NCBI GenBank assembly: GCA_002083635.1
Contig: MSXP01000007.1
Coordinates: forward strand, 124,001-188,000
Direction: 5' to 3'
Source: Proteobacteria bacterium ST_bin12
GTDB taxonomy: Bacteria; Pseudomonadota; Gammaproteobacteria; Burkholderiales; Methylophilaceae
DNA: 64,000 nucleotides
Shown here: positions 17,990 to 27,487 of the stretch, piece after piece
Position numbering within the stretch: position 1 is the first letter of the stretch
Layout: each line of letters opens with the position of its first letter
Translations under genes and position numbers: made by a program
The notes under the pieces: generated by a model
Told to the model about the DNA's origin: nothing
The model's input: the letters and a program-made list of their open reading frames with translations, nothing else
The model's database searches: none

Positions 17990-19072
17990 TTACACTACAG
18001 CGACAGGGTAAGAACCTAGCACTTTCAGAAAAGAGGCACGTTTTTCACAATCGTGCAAAGCAGCCTTTACTTTTGCATCTAGCTGATGGCCTTCAATATC
18101 CACATAAAACACATAATCCCATAAGCCTTGTTTAGAAGGCCTAGATTCAAACTTGGTCATACTGACACCATGCCGTGAAAGCGGTTCGAGTAATTCCACC
18201 ATTGCGCCTGGTTTATTTTGTGAAGTCATTACAATAGAAGTTTTATCTTGACCAGAAGGTGCCACTTCATGCTTACCCAACACTAAAAAGCGTGTGGTAT
18301 TTTTTGGGTCGTCTTCAATATTTTCGGCCAGCACATTTAAGTTAAACAATTCCGCAGCACGCTTGCTTGCAATCGCTGCCGCAAAGGTGTTGTCAGTTGA
18401 AACTAAGTTGTGAATCATTTGCGCGGCATAAGCATTGCTGGTTACTGGTTCACGTTGCGCACGTGGCAGGGTTTTATTCAGCCACTCGTGGCATTGCGAT
18501 AAAGATTGGCTATGTGAAAACACATGCTGAATCTTGGTGATATCGGTTTGTTTTGATAGTAAACAATGATGAATCGGCAACGTAATTTCGCCACAAACTT
18601 TAAGTGTGCTAGCCAGCAATAAATCAAGCGTTAAACCAATAGCACCTTCAGTTGAGTTTTCTACTGGCACCACACCATAATCGGCCTGCCCTGCTTCCAA
18701 AGTACGGAACACTTCATCAATACTGCCACACACCACTGCACTGCGGCCTAGGCCAAATTGTTTAAGCGCTGCTTCTTCACTATAAGTACCAAGTGGCCCT
18801 AGAAAAGCGATTGAAAGCTCTTTTTCCAATGCACGACAGTTAGACATGACACCGCGAAATATATGGCTAATTGCCTCTGCCGATAGCGGGCCTTGGTTAT
18901 TGGCTTGCAGACGGCGCAACACTTGCGCTTCACGCTCTGGGCGATAAATCACACCATCGTCCTTTAAGCTGCCAATAGTGCGCGCCAGTGTCGCGCGCTC
19001 ATTCACAAGCTTTAATATCTTCTCATCAATGGCATCGATCTGGTCTCTGTGCTGTTTTAATTGTTCACTCAT
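17990..19072 (-). CDS. pheA: Chorismate mutase/prephenate dehydratase (P-protein)
   Basis: A bifunctional protein of 360 residues: AroQ-type chorismate mutase (about 1-90), prephenate dehydratase (about 95-280, GPLGTYSEEAALKQFG and the TTRFLVLG catalytic block) and a C-terminal ACT domain with the ESRP motif that binds phenylalanine for feedback control. The frame stays open upstream to 19204, inside serC, but the residues there are not protein-like; ATG at 19072 (MSEQLKQHRDQID) matches the family start and lies 34 bases after the serC stop. Confidence 0.94.
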   Translation of the reverse strand: MSEQLKQHRDQIDAIDEKILKLVNERATLARTIGSLKDDGVIYRPEREAQVLRRLQANNQGPLSAEAISHIFRGVMSNCRALEKELSIAFLGPLGTYSEEAALKQFGLGRSAVVCGSIDEVFRTLEAGQADYGVVPVENSTEGAIGLTLDLLLASTLKVCGEITLPIHHCLLSKQTDITKIQHVFSHSQSLSQCHEWLNKTLPRAQREPVTSNAYAAQMIHNLVSTDNTFAAAIASKRAAELFNLNVLAENIEDDPKNTTRFLVLGKHEVAPSGQDKTSIVMTSQNKPGAMVELLEPLSRHGVSMTKFESRPSKQGLWDYVFYVDIEGHQLDAKVKAALHDCEKRASFLKVLGSYPVAVV

Positions 19073-19106
19073 GGCTTGTAAGTGTCTTAATAATAGACAT
19101 CCTGAA

Positions 19107-20183
19107 TTAATGGCTGCTTGCAAATTGCCGCATATAATCAACCAGCGCTTGTATGCCCTCAATTGGCATAGCGTTATAGATACTGGCACGCATGCCGCCC
19201 ACAATGCGGTGGCCTTTTAATTGTAATAAACCTTGCGCCTCAGCGCCTTTTAAAAAAGCGTCATTTAAAGATTCGTCGCGTAATCTAAACGGAATATTCA
19301 TACGTGAGCGATTATTTAAGGCAATGTTATTGCTATAAAAATCGCTATTATCGACATAATCATAAAACAAATTGGCTTTGGCGATATTTTTCTGCTCAAT
19401 CGCTGCCACGCCACTCTGTGCCAATAACCACTCAAAAACCAAGCCTGCAATATAGATGCTGTAAGTTGCTGGCGTATTAATCATGCTTTGATTTTCGGCC
19501 TGCGTTTTCCAGTTAAACACCGCAGGTGTCAGCTTGGATGCACTACCCAATAAATCTTCACGCACAATCACGATACATAAACCGGCTGGGCCGATATTTT
19601 TTTGCGCGCCACCGTAAATCACACCAAACTTACTCACATCAATTGGGCGAGACAAAATATGCGACGACATATCCGCCACAATTGGTACATCACCTGTATT
19701 GGGGATACCATCAAACTCAACACCATTAATAGTTTCGTTTGTGCAAATATGCACATAAGCGGCATCTTTATTTAGCTGCCAGCTTTTAAAATCGGGCACA
19801 TGTGTAAAACCAGATTGCTCGGTATTACAGGCAATATCAATTTGACCATAAGCGCGCGCATCTTCAACGCTACGTTTGCTCCAAGCGCCAGTCACTGCGT
19901 AATCTGCACTTTTCCCGTTGAGTAAATTCAAAGGAATCATCGCATTTTCAGCAATCGCGCCGCCCTGTAAAAATAGCACTTTATAGTTGCTTGGAATCGC
20001 CAGTAAAGTGCGCAAATCTGCCTCAGTTTTTTCTAAGATACCTGTAAATTCTTTGCCACGATGCGACATTTCCATCACAGACATGCCGCTACCATGCCAA
20101 TCCAGCATCTCCGCTTGCGCGCGCTCTAACACGGCTTTTGGCAGAACCGCAGGCCCTGCTGAAAAGTTAAATATTTTTTTCAT
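19107..20183 (-). CDS. serC: Phosphoserine aminotransferase
   Basis: A 358-residue PLP enzyme making 3-phosphoserine, and 4-phosphohydroxythreonine for vitamin B6. The N-terminal FNFSAGPAVLP and the PLP lysine in GGAQKNIGPAGL are diagnostic. It begins 11 bases after the gyrA stop, reproducing the conserved gyrA-serC-pheA order. Confidence 0.96.
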   Translation of the reverse strand: MKKIFNFSAGPAVLPKAVLERAQAEMLDWHGSGMSVMEMSHRGKEFTGILEKTEADLRTLLAIPSNYKVLFLQGGAIAENAMIPLNLLNGKSADYAVTGAWSKRSVEDARAYGQIDIACNTEQSGFTHVPDFKSWQLNKDAAYVHICTNETINGVEFDGIPNTGDVPIVADMSSHILSRPIDVSKFGVIYGGAQKNIGPAGLCIVIVREDLLGSASKLTPAVFNWKTQAENQSMINTPATYSIYIAGLVFEWLLAQSGVAAIEQKNIAKANLFYDYVDNSDFYSNNIALNNRSRMNIPFRLRDESLNDAFLKGAEAQGLLQLKGHRIVGGMRASIYNAMPIEGIQALVDYMRQFASSH

Positions 20184-20194
20184 GCTAATAATCT

Positions 20195-22759
20195 TTATTC
20201 CGCTGGTAGCTCTTCATCTGTTTCAACGATTTTCTCTAGGCCAGATAGTTTTTCACCTTCACCCAGATTAATCAGCGTTACGCCTTGCGTTGCACGGCCT
20301 AACTCACGAATTTCTTTGACACGCGTGCGAATCAATACGCCGCCAGTAGTAATCAGCATGATTTCGTCATCTTCATTAACTAATTTAGCCGCAACTACCA
20401 AACCATTGCGCTCGCTCACGGCGATGGCTTTTACGCCTTGTGTGCCACGTCCAGAATGACGGAAGTCTGCCAATATAGTACGCTTACCATAGCCGTTTTC
20501 AGTCGCAACCAGCACTGTTTGTTGATCGTTTTCCGCTATCAATAATGACAACACCTGTTGCTTTGCCGCCAATTTCATGCCACGCACACCACGTGTAGCA
20601 CGCCCCATTGGACGCACGCCATTTTTCTCATCGTTTTCGCTAAACCAAACAGCTTTACCGCCATCGGAAACCAGCACAACGTCGTTACTACCGTTGGTAA
20701 TTTCAGCGCCAATTAAATAATCGCCCTCATCTAAATTAATCGCGATAATGCCTGATTTACGCGGGTTGGCGAATTCGCTTAGTGCCGTTTTCTTGACTGT
20801 ACCTTGTGCGGTTGCCATAAAGATAAAATGATTTTCGTCAAATTCCTTAACCGCTAAAATCGCGTTAATTTTTTCACCTTCTTCAAGCGGGAACAAGTTC
20901 ACGATTGGTTTACCGCGACCTATTCTGCTTCCTTGTGGCACCTCATACACTTTCAACCAGTAAACACGGCCACGGCTTGAGAAGCACAAGATATAGTCAT
21001 GCGTATTCGCCACAAACATTTTGTCAATAAAATCATCTTCTTTAGTAGGTGCTGCTTGTTTACCACGGCCGCCGCGGCGCTGTGCGCGGTATTCGTCCAG
21101 CGGCTGTGACTTCACATAACCTGTATGCGACAAAGTCACGACCACGTCTTGCGGTGTAATTAAATCTTCTAAGTTTAAGTCCTGCGCATTCACCACAATT
21201 TCACTACGGCGTTTGTCGCCAAATTGTTTGCGAATCTCGGTTAATTCATCCGTTATCATGGTAGTCACGCGTGAGGCATTGGCTAAAATATTTAGCAAAT
21301 CTGCAATCACATCCATCACTTCTTTGTACTCAGAAACGACTTTATCTTGCTCTAAACCAGTTAAGCGTTGCAGACGCATTTGCAGGATTTCTTGCGCTTG
21401 AATATCGCTTAATTTGTAGCCATTTGGCGTTAGACCAAAATCGACAGATAAGCCTTCAGGGCGTGAAGCTTCCATCGCCGCGCGTTTAAGCATCTCTTCA
21501 ACAACTGGCGAACTCCATGATTTTGCCATTAAGTCAATTTTGGCTTCTGGTGGCGTTGGTGCGGCTTTAATCAGCGCAATCATTTCATCCACATTGGCAA
21601 GTGCAACTGCTAAACCTTCTAAGATATGGCCACGTGCGCGGGCTTTTTTCAGCTCAAATACAGTGCGGCGCGTAATCACTTCACGTCTGTGGCGTAAAAA
21701 CGCTTCCAGCATTTGTTTTAAGTTTAGCAAGCGCGGCTGACCATCTAACAAGGCCACCATGTTCATACCAAACGTATCTTGCAATTGCGTTTGTTTGTAC
21801 AGATTATTCAGCACAACTTCTGCGATTTCGCCACGCTTGAGCTCAATCACCACGCGCATGCCTGATTTATCAGACTCATCGCGCAAATCAGAAATACCTT
21901 CGATTTTCTTTTCGTTGACTAACTCAGCAATTTTTTCAACAAAGGTTTTTTTGTTAACTTGGTAGGGCAATTCGTCAACGATTAACGCTTGGCGACCGCC
22001 ACGCTCTAAATCTTCTACATGGGTGCGGCCACGCATCACCACGCGGCCACGGCCTGTGCGATAACCTTCTTTAACGCCAACGGTGCCGTAAATAATGCCT
22101 GCTGTTGGAAAGTCTGGCGCTGGTACCAAATCAATTAGCTCTTCAATGCCAGTTTCTGGGTTTTTCAGCAGCGCAAAACAGGCATCTAACACCTCATTTA
22201 AATTGTGTGGCGGAATGTTGGTTGCCATACCCACTGCAATCCCCGAGCTGCCATTAATCAGCAAGTTAGGAATACGCGCCGGCATAATCAACGGCTCGTT
22301 TTCGCTACCGTCGTAGTTAGGGCCAAAATCAACGGTTTCTTTATCGATATCAGCTAATAATTCATGGGCGATTTTCGCCATGCGGATTTCGGTATAACGC
22401 ATCGCCGCAGCATTATCGCCATCCACGGAGCCAAAGTTACCCTGACCATCAACCAACATGTAACGCAAGCTAAAATCTTGTGCCATACGAACAATCGTGT
22501 CGTATACCGCAGTATCACCATGCGGATGGTATTTACCAATCACATCGCCCACGATACGGGCTGATTTTTTGTAAGGCTTGTTGTAATCGTTACTTAATTC
22601 GTGCATCGCAAATAAAACGCGTCTATGCACCGGTTTTAAACCGTCACGTACATCAGGTAGTGCACGCCCCACAATTACGCTCATCGCATAATCAAGATAA
22701 GAACGTCGCATCTCATCTTCTAAACTGATTGGCAGGGTTTCTTTAGCGAATTGATCCAT
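20195..22759 (-). CDS. gyrA: DNA gyrase subunit A
   Basis: An 854-residue type IIA topoisomerase subunit. The catalytic tyrosine is Y122 (AAMRYTE); the quinolone-determining region reads [10 protein letters not shown], giving Thr83 and Asp87 in E. coli numbering. The C-terminal beta-pinwheel starts with the GyrA box QRRGGRGKQ and the protein ends in an acidic tail. Thr83 instead of Ser is natural in Pseudomonas and other groups and is not by itself a resistance mutation. It is first gene of the gyrA-serC-pheA-hisC-DAHP synthase run. Confidence 0.98.
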   Translation of the reverse strand: MDQFAKETLPISLEDEMRRSYLDYAMSVIVGRALPDVRDGLKPVHRRVLFAMHELSNDYNKPYKKSARIVGDVIGKYHPHGDTAVYDTIVRMAQDFSLRYMLVDGQGNFGSVDGDNAAAMRYTEIRMAKIAHELLADIDKETVDFGPNYDGSENEPLIMPARIPNLLINGSSGIAVGMATNIPPHNLNEVLDACFALLKNPETGIEELIDLVPAPDFPTAGIIYGTVGVKEGYRTGRGRVVMRGRTHVEDLERGGRQALIVDELPYQVNKKTFVEKIAELVNEKKIEGISDLRDESDKSGMRVVIELKRGEIAEVVLNNLYKQTQLQDTFGMNMVALLDGQPRLLNLKQMLEAFLRHRREVITRRTVFELKKARARGHILEGLAVALANVDEMIALIKAAPTPPEAKIDLMAKSWSSPVVEEMLKRAAMEASRPEGLSVDFGLTPNGYKLSDIQAQEILQMRLQRLTGLEQDKVVSEYKEVMDVIADLLNILANASRVTTMITDELTEIRKQFGDKRRSEIVVNAQDLNLEDLITPQDVVVTLSHTGYVKSQPLDEYRAQRRGGRGKQAAPTKEDDFIDKMFVANTHDYILCFSSRGRVYWLKVYEVPQGSRIGRGKPIVNLFPLEEGEKINAILAVKEFDENHFIFMATAQGTVKKTALSEFANPRKSGIIAINLDEGDYLIGAEITNGSNDVVLVSDGGKAVWFSENDEKNGVRPMGRATRGVRGMKLAAKQQVLSLLIAENDQQTVLVATENGYGKRTILADFRHSGRGTQGVKAIAVSERNGLVVAAKLVNEDDEIMLITTGGVLIRTRVKEIRELGRATQGVTLINLGEGEKLSGLEKIVETDEELPAE

Positions 22760-22763
22760 TAGA

Positions 22764-22800
22764 TTTTCCGTGAAATTTCTGTCGTTTTTCTGTGAAATTT
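22764..22800. repeat. Direct repeat pair in the gyrA leader
   Basis: TTTTCCGTGAAATTT (22764-22778) and TTTTCTGTGAAATTT (22786-22800) match at 14 of 15 positions with a 22-base period, directly before the gyrA start. The spacing of about two helical turns would place two protein sites on one face; there is no known counterpart I can name. Confidence 0.45.
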
Positions 22801-23030
22801 AAGCAGTGTTTACCTGCTTTTTTAATTGTTTTACCTGTCAAATATTAGCACATTTACCCCTGCAAAACACGCAAAAATATGACTTATATCGACTATTAAC
22901 AACTTCAAATACTTAATTTTTAAATCGCAATAATTATTATCAAAGCTTTTAATTTAATAATTATTATTTATCGTTACTATTAAAATAAACAACTAGACAA
23001 TCGCGTCACTGGGTGTACTGTTAAGTTTAT
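22801..23030. promoter_or_regulatory. AT-rich divergent region with twin palindromes
   Basis: Between gyrA and the rubrerythrin gene there are 334 bases without a gene. Two identical copies of AATAATTATTAT (22929-22940 and 22956-22967) sit 27 bases apart; each contains the palindrome AATAATTATT. They resemble Fur/PerR-type AT-rich boxes and precede an iron-dependent peroxide-defence gene. A small hairpin (AAGCAG...CTGCTT, from 22801) lies nearer gyrA. I could not pick a confident promoter on either strand. Confidence 0.4.
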
Positions 23031-23054
23031 GTTCAGCTAAATAATTAGCTGAAC
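23031..23054 (+). promoter_or_regulatory. Perfect hairpin in the rubrerythrin leader
   Basis: GTTCAGCTAA and TTAGCTGAAC form 10-base perfect arms around an ATAA loop, 39 bases before the rubrerythrin ATG. No T tract follows, so an operator or mRNA-stabilising 5' stem is more likely than a terminator. Confidence 0.5.
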
Positions 23055-23093
23055 ATTAAAACTATTTTTAGAAACTAGTTCAAGGAGACCAAT

Positions 23094-23513
23094 ATGCAGT
23101 TGAAAGGATCTAAAACAGAAACCTGCTTAAGAGACGCTTTTGCAGGCGAATCGCAAGCTAACCGCCGCTATTTATACTTTGCAAACAAGGCTGATATTGA
23201 AGGCCAAAACGATGTCGCAGCATTATTCCGTTCTACTGCCGAGGGCGAAACAGGCCATGCGCATGGTCACCTAGAATTTCTAGAAGCATCTGGCGACCCT
23301 GCAACTGGTTTACCTATTGGTCCTACGCGTCAAAATTTAGAGTCAGCTGTAGCAGGCGAAACGCATGAATACACCGACATGTATCCAGGCATGGCCAGAA
23401 CTGCACGTGAAGAAGGCTTCGATGAAATTGCCGATTGGTTTGAAACTTTAGCAAAAGCTGAGCGCAGTCACGCAAACCGATACGCAAAAGCGTTGGCTGA
23501 GTTAGTCGATTAA
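23094..23513 (+). CDS. Rubrerythrin-family diiron protein lacking rubredoxin domain
   Basis: A 139-residue ferritin-like four-helix protein with the two ExxH-type helices ([15 protein letters not shown], and [14 protein letters not shown]) and a second pair in the C-terminal half ([36 protein letters not shown]). It ends before any CxxC rubredoxin domain, so it is the short type found in aerobes. Rubrerythrins reduce peroxide using an external electron donor. A GGAG ribosome site is present. The following Fe-S protein and DUF3501 gene form a recurrent three-gene set. Confidence 0.92.
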   Translation: MQLKGSKTETCLRDAFAGESQANRRYLYFANKADIEGQNDVAALFRSTAEGETGHAHGHLEFLEASGDPATGLPIGPTRQNLESAVAGETHEYTDMYPGMARTAREEGFDEIADWFETLAKAERSHANRYAKALAELVD

Positions 23514-23530
23514 ATATAAAACAGTATCGA

Positions 23531-23575
23531 AAACGAGCTGGGCAAATAATACCGTATATTTGTACTAGCTCGTTT
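23531..23575 (+). repeat. Nested inverted repeat between rubrerythrin and Fe-S genes
   Basis: Outer arms AAACGAGCT (23531-23539) and AGCTCGTTT (23567-23575) enclose inner arms CAAATA (23543-23548) and TATTTG (23557-23562). No T run follows. It probably folds at the 3' end of the rubrerythrin message and could lower expression of the downstream genes relative to rubrerythrin. Confidence 0.5.
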
Positions 23576-23634
23576 GCGTTAATTTTGAATTAAAATTAGT
23601 GTTAAGTACCATCATCTATTAAAAAGGTGAAATC

Positions 23635-24984
23635 ATGAGCCGCGAAGGAAATCTAGAAGCCCCTACCCGCCACGCCTTAGATTGGCAGAACCCTGATTTT
23701 TATAATGAAGAGAGCTTAAATCAGGAGCTTGAGCGAATATTTGACATTTGTCATGGCTGTAGGCGCTGTGTGAGTTTATGCAACAGCTTTCCAACGCTTT
23801 TTGATTTGGTCGACAACAACCCTACGATGGAAGTGGAAGGAGTAGACAAAAAAGACTTCATGAAAGTAGTCGACCAGTGTTATATGTGCGATTTATGTTA
23901 CATGACTAAATGTCCCTACACACCGCCGCATGAATGGAATTTAGATTTTCCGCATACCATGTTGCGCGCCAAAGCCATCAAATTTAAAAAAGGTGAAGTT
24001 GGCATTAACGAAAAATTATTAGCCTCCACCGATTTACATGGCCAATTCGCAGGCATACCCATTGTGGTGCAGACGATTAATGCGGTTAACAGCACTAAAC
24101 TCATGCGCAGCGTGATGGAAAAAACCTTGGATGTAGATAAAAACGCTTGGCTACCCAGTTTTGCCGATAAAAAATTTAGAAGCAGTGCGGCAAAAAGCCA
24201 AGATTTTGCAGTAAAAGACGGCATTAAAACGCCAGGCAAGGTCGCTATCTATAGCACCTGCTATGTCAATTACAACGAACCAGGCATTGGGTATGATTTA
24301 TTAAAAGTGTTGCATCACAATGAAATACCTTATGTTTTAGTGGATAAAGAACAATGCTGCGGCATGCCTAAATTAGAGTTGGGTGATTTAGACGCGGTTG
24401 CAGAAGCGAAACAAGCCAATATTGCGCGTTTGGTTAAATACGCCAAAGAGGGTTACGCAATCTTAAGCGCGATTCCTTCTTGCACCTTAATGTTTAAACA
24501 AGAAATACCGTTGATGTTTCCTGATTGCGCTGACACTAAATTGGTGCAAGATGCCATGTGGGACCCTTTTGAATACTTAATCGCGCGTCGCAAAGATGGT
24601 TTGCTTAAAACCGACTTTAAAACCCCGCTGGGTAAGATTAGTTACCACATTCCTTGCCACGGTCGCGTGCAAAATATTGGCAAAAAAACTGAAGAATTTT
24701 TAAAGTTGATTCCTGACACTAGCATTCAAACCACTGAGCGTTGCTCTGGTCATGCGGGCACCTATGGCGTTAAAAAAGCGCATCACGCCATGGCGAAAAA
24801 AATTGGCAAGCCTGTCGCTAAGATAATGGCGAATAATGCACCTGATTACATGAGCTCCGATTGCCAATTGGCGGGTCATCATTTAGAGCAGATTATCAAC
24901 GAAAATAATTTAAATGAAGATAAAAAACCTGCGCAACTGGCACATCCGTTAAGTTTGGCGCGCATTGCGTATGGCATAGATTAA
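23635..24984 (+). CDS. Heterodisulfide reductase/GlpC-like Fe-S protein
   Basis: A 449-residue soluble protein. Two N-terminal [4Fe-4S] ferredoxin motifs (CHGCRRCVSLC and CYMCDLCYMTKC) are followed by two CCG-type domains as in GlpC and HdrB: the first keeps CCGMPKLE, the second reads RCSGHAGTYG, having Ser in place of one Cys. Such proteins pass electrons or act on disulfides. Encoded between rubrerythrin and a DUF3501 protein, it is a plausible electron donor to rubrerythrin; this is inference from recurring linkage. The start has an AAGGTGA ribosome site. Confidence 0.88.
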   Translation: MSREGNLEAPTRHALDWQNPDFYNEESLNQELERIFDICHGCRRCVSLCNSFPTLFDLVDNNPTMEVEGVDKKDFMKVVDQCYMCDLCYMTKCPYTPPHEWNLDFPHTMLRAKAIKFKKGEVGINEKLLASTDLHGQFAGIPIVVQTINAVNSTKLMRSVMEKTLDVDKNAWLPSFADKKFRSSAAKSQDFAVKDGIKTPGKVAIYSTCYVNYNEPGIGYDLLKVLHHNEIPYVLVDKEQCCGMPKLELGDLDAVAEAKQANIARLVKYAKEGYAILSAIPSCTLMFKQEIPLMFPDCADTKLVQDAMWDPFEYLIARRKDGLLKTDFKTPLGKISYHIPCHGRVQNIGKKTEEFLKLIPDTSIQTTERCSGHAGTYGVKKAHHAMAKKIGKPVAKIMANNAPDYMSSDCQLAGHHLEQIINENNLNEDKKPAQLAHPLSLARIAYGID

Positions 24985-25000
24985 AACTCAAGGAACCAGC

Positions 25001-25579
25001 ATGGCAATTACCCGCGACAACATCATGACCTTAGAGGCTTATAGCAAATATCGCAAAGAGAATAAGTCCAGCATTATGGCGCATCGCCAGTTGCGCTCTG
25101 TGCGATTGGGTGAGCATTTAAACATGCAATTTGAAAGTGAATTAACTATCCGCTATCAGATTCAAGAGATTTTACGTGTAGAAAAGCAGTTTGAGGAACA
25201 AGGCATTCAAGATGAGTTAGACGCCTATGCGCCACTAGTGCCCGATGGCAGCAATTGGAAAGCGACTATGCTGATTGAATATACCGATGTTGAGCAACGC
25301 AAAATCGCACTCAGCCAATTAATTGGCATTGAAGATATGACTTATATTGAAGTTGAAGGCTTTAAGCGGGTTTACGCGATTTCTGATGAAGACTTAGAAC
25401 GTGAAACCGACACCAAAACCAGTGCTGTGCATTTTTGCCGTTTTGAATTTAACGAAGCAGCAAAAAAAGCCATCAAGTATGGGGCAAAAGTAACGCTAGG
25501 TTGCGATCACCCCAATTACACTGTGCGCATGAGCATTCCGCTTAATCAGTTGGAATCTCTAAGAGAAGACTTAACTTAA
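25001..25579 (+). CDS. DUF3501-family protein
   Basis: A 192-residue soluble protein of the DUF3501 family, 16 bases after the Fe-S gene with an AAGGAA ribosome site. The N-terminal MTLEAYSKYRKENKSSIMAHRQLRSVRLGEHL is the conserved region; the C-terminal half is beta-rich with FCRFEFNEAAKKAIKYGA. No catalytic motif is recognised. It is repeatedly found with rubrerythrin and this Fe-S protein, so it is probably an accessory part of the same redox unit. Its last 9 bases overlap ridA on the other strand. Confidence 0.85.
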   Translation: MAITRDNIMTLEAYSKYRKENKSSIMAHRQLRSVRLGEHLNMQFESELTIRYQIQEILRVEKQFEEQGIQDELDAYAPLVPDGSNWKATMLIEYTDVEQRKIALSQLIGIEDMTYIEVEGFKRVYAISDEDLERETDTKTSAVHFCRFEFNEAAKKAIKYGAKVTLGCDHPNYTVRMSIPLNQLESLREDLT

Positions 25580-25945
25580 GTCAACAATCGCTTCAATTTC
25601 AACCAATACATCACGCGGTAATTTGGCGACTTGCACGGTTGAGCGTGCTGGCGTGTGGGTGCCAAATGCTTCGCCATAAACACGGTTCATTTCGGCAAAA
25701 TCATCTAGGTTTTTCAAAAAAACGGTCGTTTTAACCACTTTATTTAAACCTGCTCCAGCGGCTTCAATCACCTCTTTTAAATTCGCTAGCACTTGTGTGG
25801 TTTGCGCCACAATATCGCCATCGTTCAATGTGCCATCTGGGCGCAACGCGATTTGACCAGACGTAAACAATAAACCACCCACAACCATGGCTTGTGAGTA
25901 GGGGCCAATAGCTGCTGGCGCGTGCGGAGTTTGAATCACTTGCAT
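25571..25945 (-). CDS. ridA: RidA-family enamine/imine deaminase
   Basis: A 124-residue YjgF/YER057c/UK114 protein that hydrolyses 2-aminoacrylate and related enamines. The diagnostic arginine is in PARSTVQVAKLP, with IGPYSQAM at the start and VEIEAIVDL at the end. Length fits the family. It lies 43 bases downstream of alr on the same strand; since Alr is a PLP enzyme prone to damage by aminoacrylate, the pairing makes sense. Confidence 0.94.
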   Translation of the reverse strand: MQVIQTPHAPAAIGPYSQAMVVGGLLFTSGQIALRPDGTLNDGDIVAQTTQVLANLKEVIEAAGAGLNKVVKTTVFLKNLDDFAEMNRVYGEAFGTHTPARSTVQVAKLPRDVLVEIEAIVDLS

Positions 25946-25988
25946 TTAAAAACACCTTTTTCGAGTCATTTATAGGGTTAAGTCTGCA

Positions 25989-27089
25989 TCAAACACTGAT
26001 ATCAGAATAGCGAAATTGTACCCGTTTAACGTTACAAAACAATTCGTACGCAATGGTTCCTGCCGAATTGGCAACTGCGTTTGCTGGCACTTGCCCCCCC
26101 CATAGCTCGACTAAACTGCCTACTTTTGCTGATGCAATATCGGTTAAGTCTACCATTAACATATCCATGGATACGCGGCCGATAACTTGTGTGATTTGAC
26201 CATCAACAGCCACTGGTGCGTTAATTGCAGCGCGCGGATACCCATCGGCATAACCACAAGCGACTACGCCCACGACCGTGTTGCGTGCGGCCGTAAAAAT
26301 GCTACCGTATCCAATTGAATCACCCTGCTGAATGCGTTGTATAGAGATAATTTGCGCGCTTAACTGCATCACTGGCTTTAAAGGCTGGCTATCTGAGAGC
26401 GCTTCTATCGGATGCGCACCATAAAGCATAATACCCGGCCGCGACCAGTGTTTTTGTGAATTTTGTGCAAATATTTGCGGCCAGCCAAGCACGGCAGCGG
26501 AATTGGCTAAACTAAACTCTTCTAAGGTGTGATTAGTTGCCGATTGTGTAGTTTGCTTAAACAAATCCAACTGTTGCAAGGTATGCGATGAATTTAAATG
26601 ATCAGCGTTGGCAAAATGCGTCATATGCACAATTTTTGCAATATTTTTGTGCTGATTAAGCTCTTTAAATGCGCTTATATATTGTGTTGGCGACAAACCA
26701 AGCCTGTGCATACCAGAATCTAATTTTAACCAAACTTGCAACGGCTTCACTAATTTGGTTGCTAGCAATTGATTCACCTGCCATTCTGCATGCAGCACCA
26801 ACCATAAATCATTCGCCACAATTTCCGCCAGCTCTTTTTCTTCAAAAAAGCCTTCTAGCAAAAGAATTGGATTTTGAATACCCGCTTGACGAAGCTCTAA
26901 AGCCTCTTCTAAGCAAGCTACTGTAAAGCCGTCTGCCTCATTGGCAATGGCTTTTGCGCATTGTATTGCGCCATGCCCGTAAGCATTGGCTTTAACAACA
27001 GCCAGCGCGTTGCCGCCTTGCTGTTTTGCAACGCGGTAATTGTGCCTAAATGCGTCTAAGCGAATATGAGCAATAGCTGGACGTGACAT
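25989..27089 (-). CDS. alr: Alanine racemase
   Basis: A 366-residue PLP-dependent TIM-barrel racemase supplying D-alanine for peptidoglycan. The PLP lysine is in VVKANAYGHG near residue 33 and the catalytic tyrosine in IGYGSIF; KLDSGMHRLG and RVSMDMLMVD are further signatures. The length matches catabolic/biosynthetic Alr enzymes. It is followed by ridA. Confidence 0.95.
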   Translation of the reverse strand: MSRPAIAHIRLDAFRHNYRVAKQQGGNALAVVKANAYGHGAIQCAKAIANEADGFTVACLEEALELRQAGIQNPILLLEGFFEEKELAEIVANDLWLVLHAEWQVNQLLATKLVKPLQVWLKLDSGMHRLGLSPTQYISAFKELNQHKNIAKIVHMTHFANADHLNSSHTLQQLDLFKQTTQSATNHTLEEFSLANSAAVLGWPQIFAQNSQKHWSRPGIMLYGAHPIEALSDSQPLKPVMQLSAQIISIQRIQQGDSIGYGSIFTAARNTVVGVVACGYADGYPRAAINAPVAVDGQITQVIGRVSMDMLMVDLTDIASAKVGSLVELWGGQVPANAVANSAGTIAYELFCNVKRVQFRYSDISV

Positions 27090-27277
27090 GCGGATTAATT
27101 AGGGCGAAATAGCGGTTACGATATGAATAATTGAGTGTTGCATGATAACGCACATTGTAGACAAAGGCATTAAACACGCGCACGGGTAGCTGATAAAAAC
27201 AAACTTAACCAGTATTTTGGAGGGAATTTTGAGGCTTTTTTGTGGGTTAGCTTTAGAGCATTAACCACTGTACTTTG

Positions 27278-27306
27278 TTTACGTATTTAATATTTACGTA
27301 TTTAAT
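27278..27306. repeat. Tandem 14-base direct repeat
   Basis: TTTACGTATTTAAT occurs at 27278-27291 and again at 27293-27306, a 15-base period, just past the 3' end of tRNA-Leu. Purpose unknown; it may be simple slippage in AT-rich DNA. Confidence 0.45.
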
Positions 27307-27324
27307 TTAATTATTTTAAATTAA

Positions 27325-27409
27325 TGGTGCGAAAGAAGAGACTCGAACTCTTACGCCTCACGGCGCTGGAACCTAAATCCAGTGCGTCTACCAATTCCGC
27401 CACTCTCGC
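27325..27409 (-). tRNA. tRNA-Leu (anticodon UAG)
   Basis: Read on the minus strand, the 85-base sequence begins GCGAGAGTGGCGGAATTGG and ends in an encoded CCA. The anticodon stem CTGGA/TCCAG closes a loop TTTAGGT with anticodon TAG. It has the long variable arm of class II tRNAs (CGCCGTGAGGCG) and a T arm with GTTCGAGTC. The 7-base acceptor arms GCGAGAG and CTTTCGC pair with one mismatch. The structure and anticodon are clear. Confidence 0.97.
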
Positions 27410-27457
27410 AGGTGTTCCGAATGTTGATTTAAGCCATGCCAAATTAACAAGAAACAT

Positions 27458-27487
27458 ATTGTATCTCAAATTAAATACATTTGATAA
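27458..27487 (-). promoter_or_regulatory. Candidate promoter of tRNA-Leu
   Basis: On the minus strand TTATCA (27482-27487) and TACAAT (27458-27463) are spaced by 18 bases, about 48 bases ahead of the mature tRNA 5' end. Confidence 0.4.

Noticed and set aside
19073..19204. N-terminal extension of pheA by 44 residues
   Set aside because: The extension lies in the serC coding region and is not protein-like; the family start is ATG 19072.
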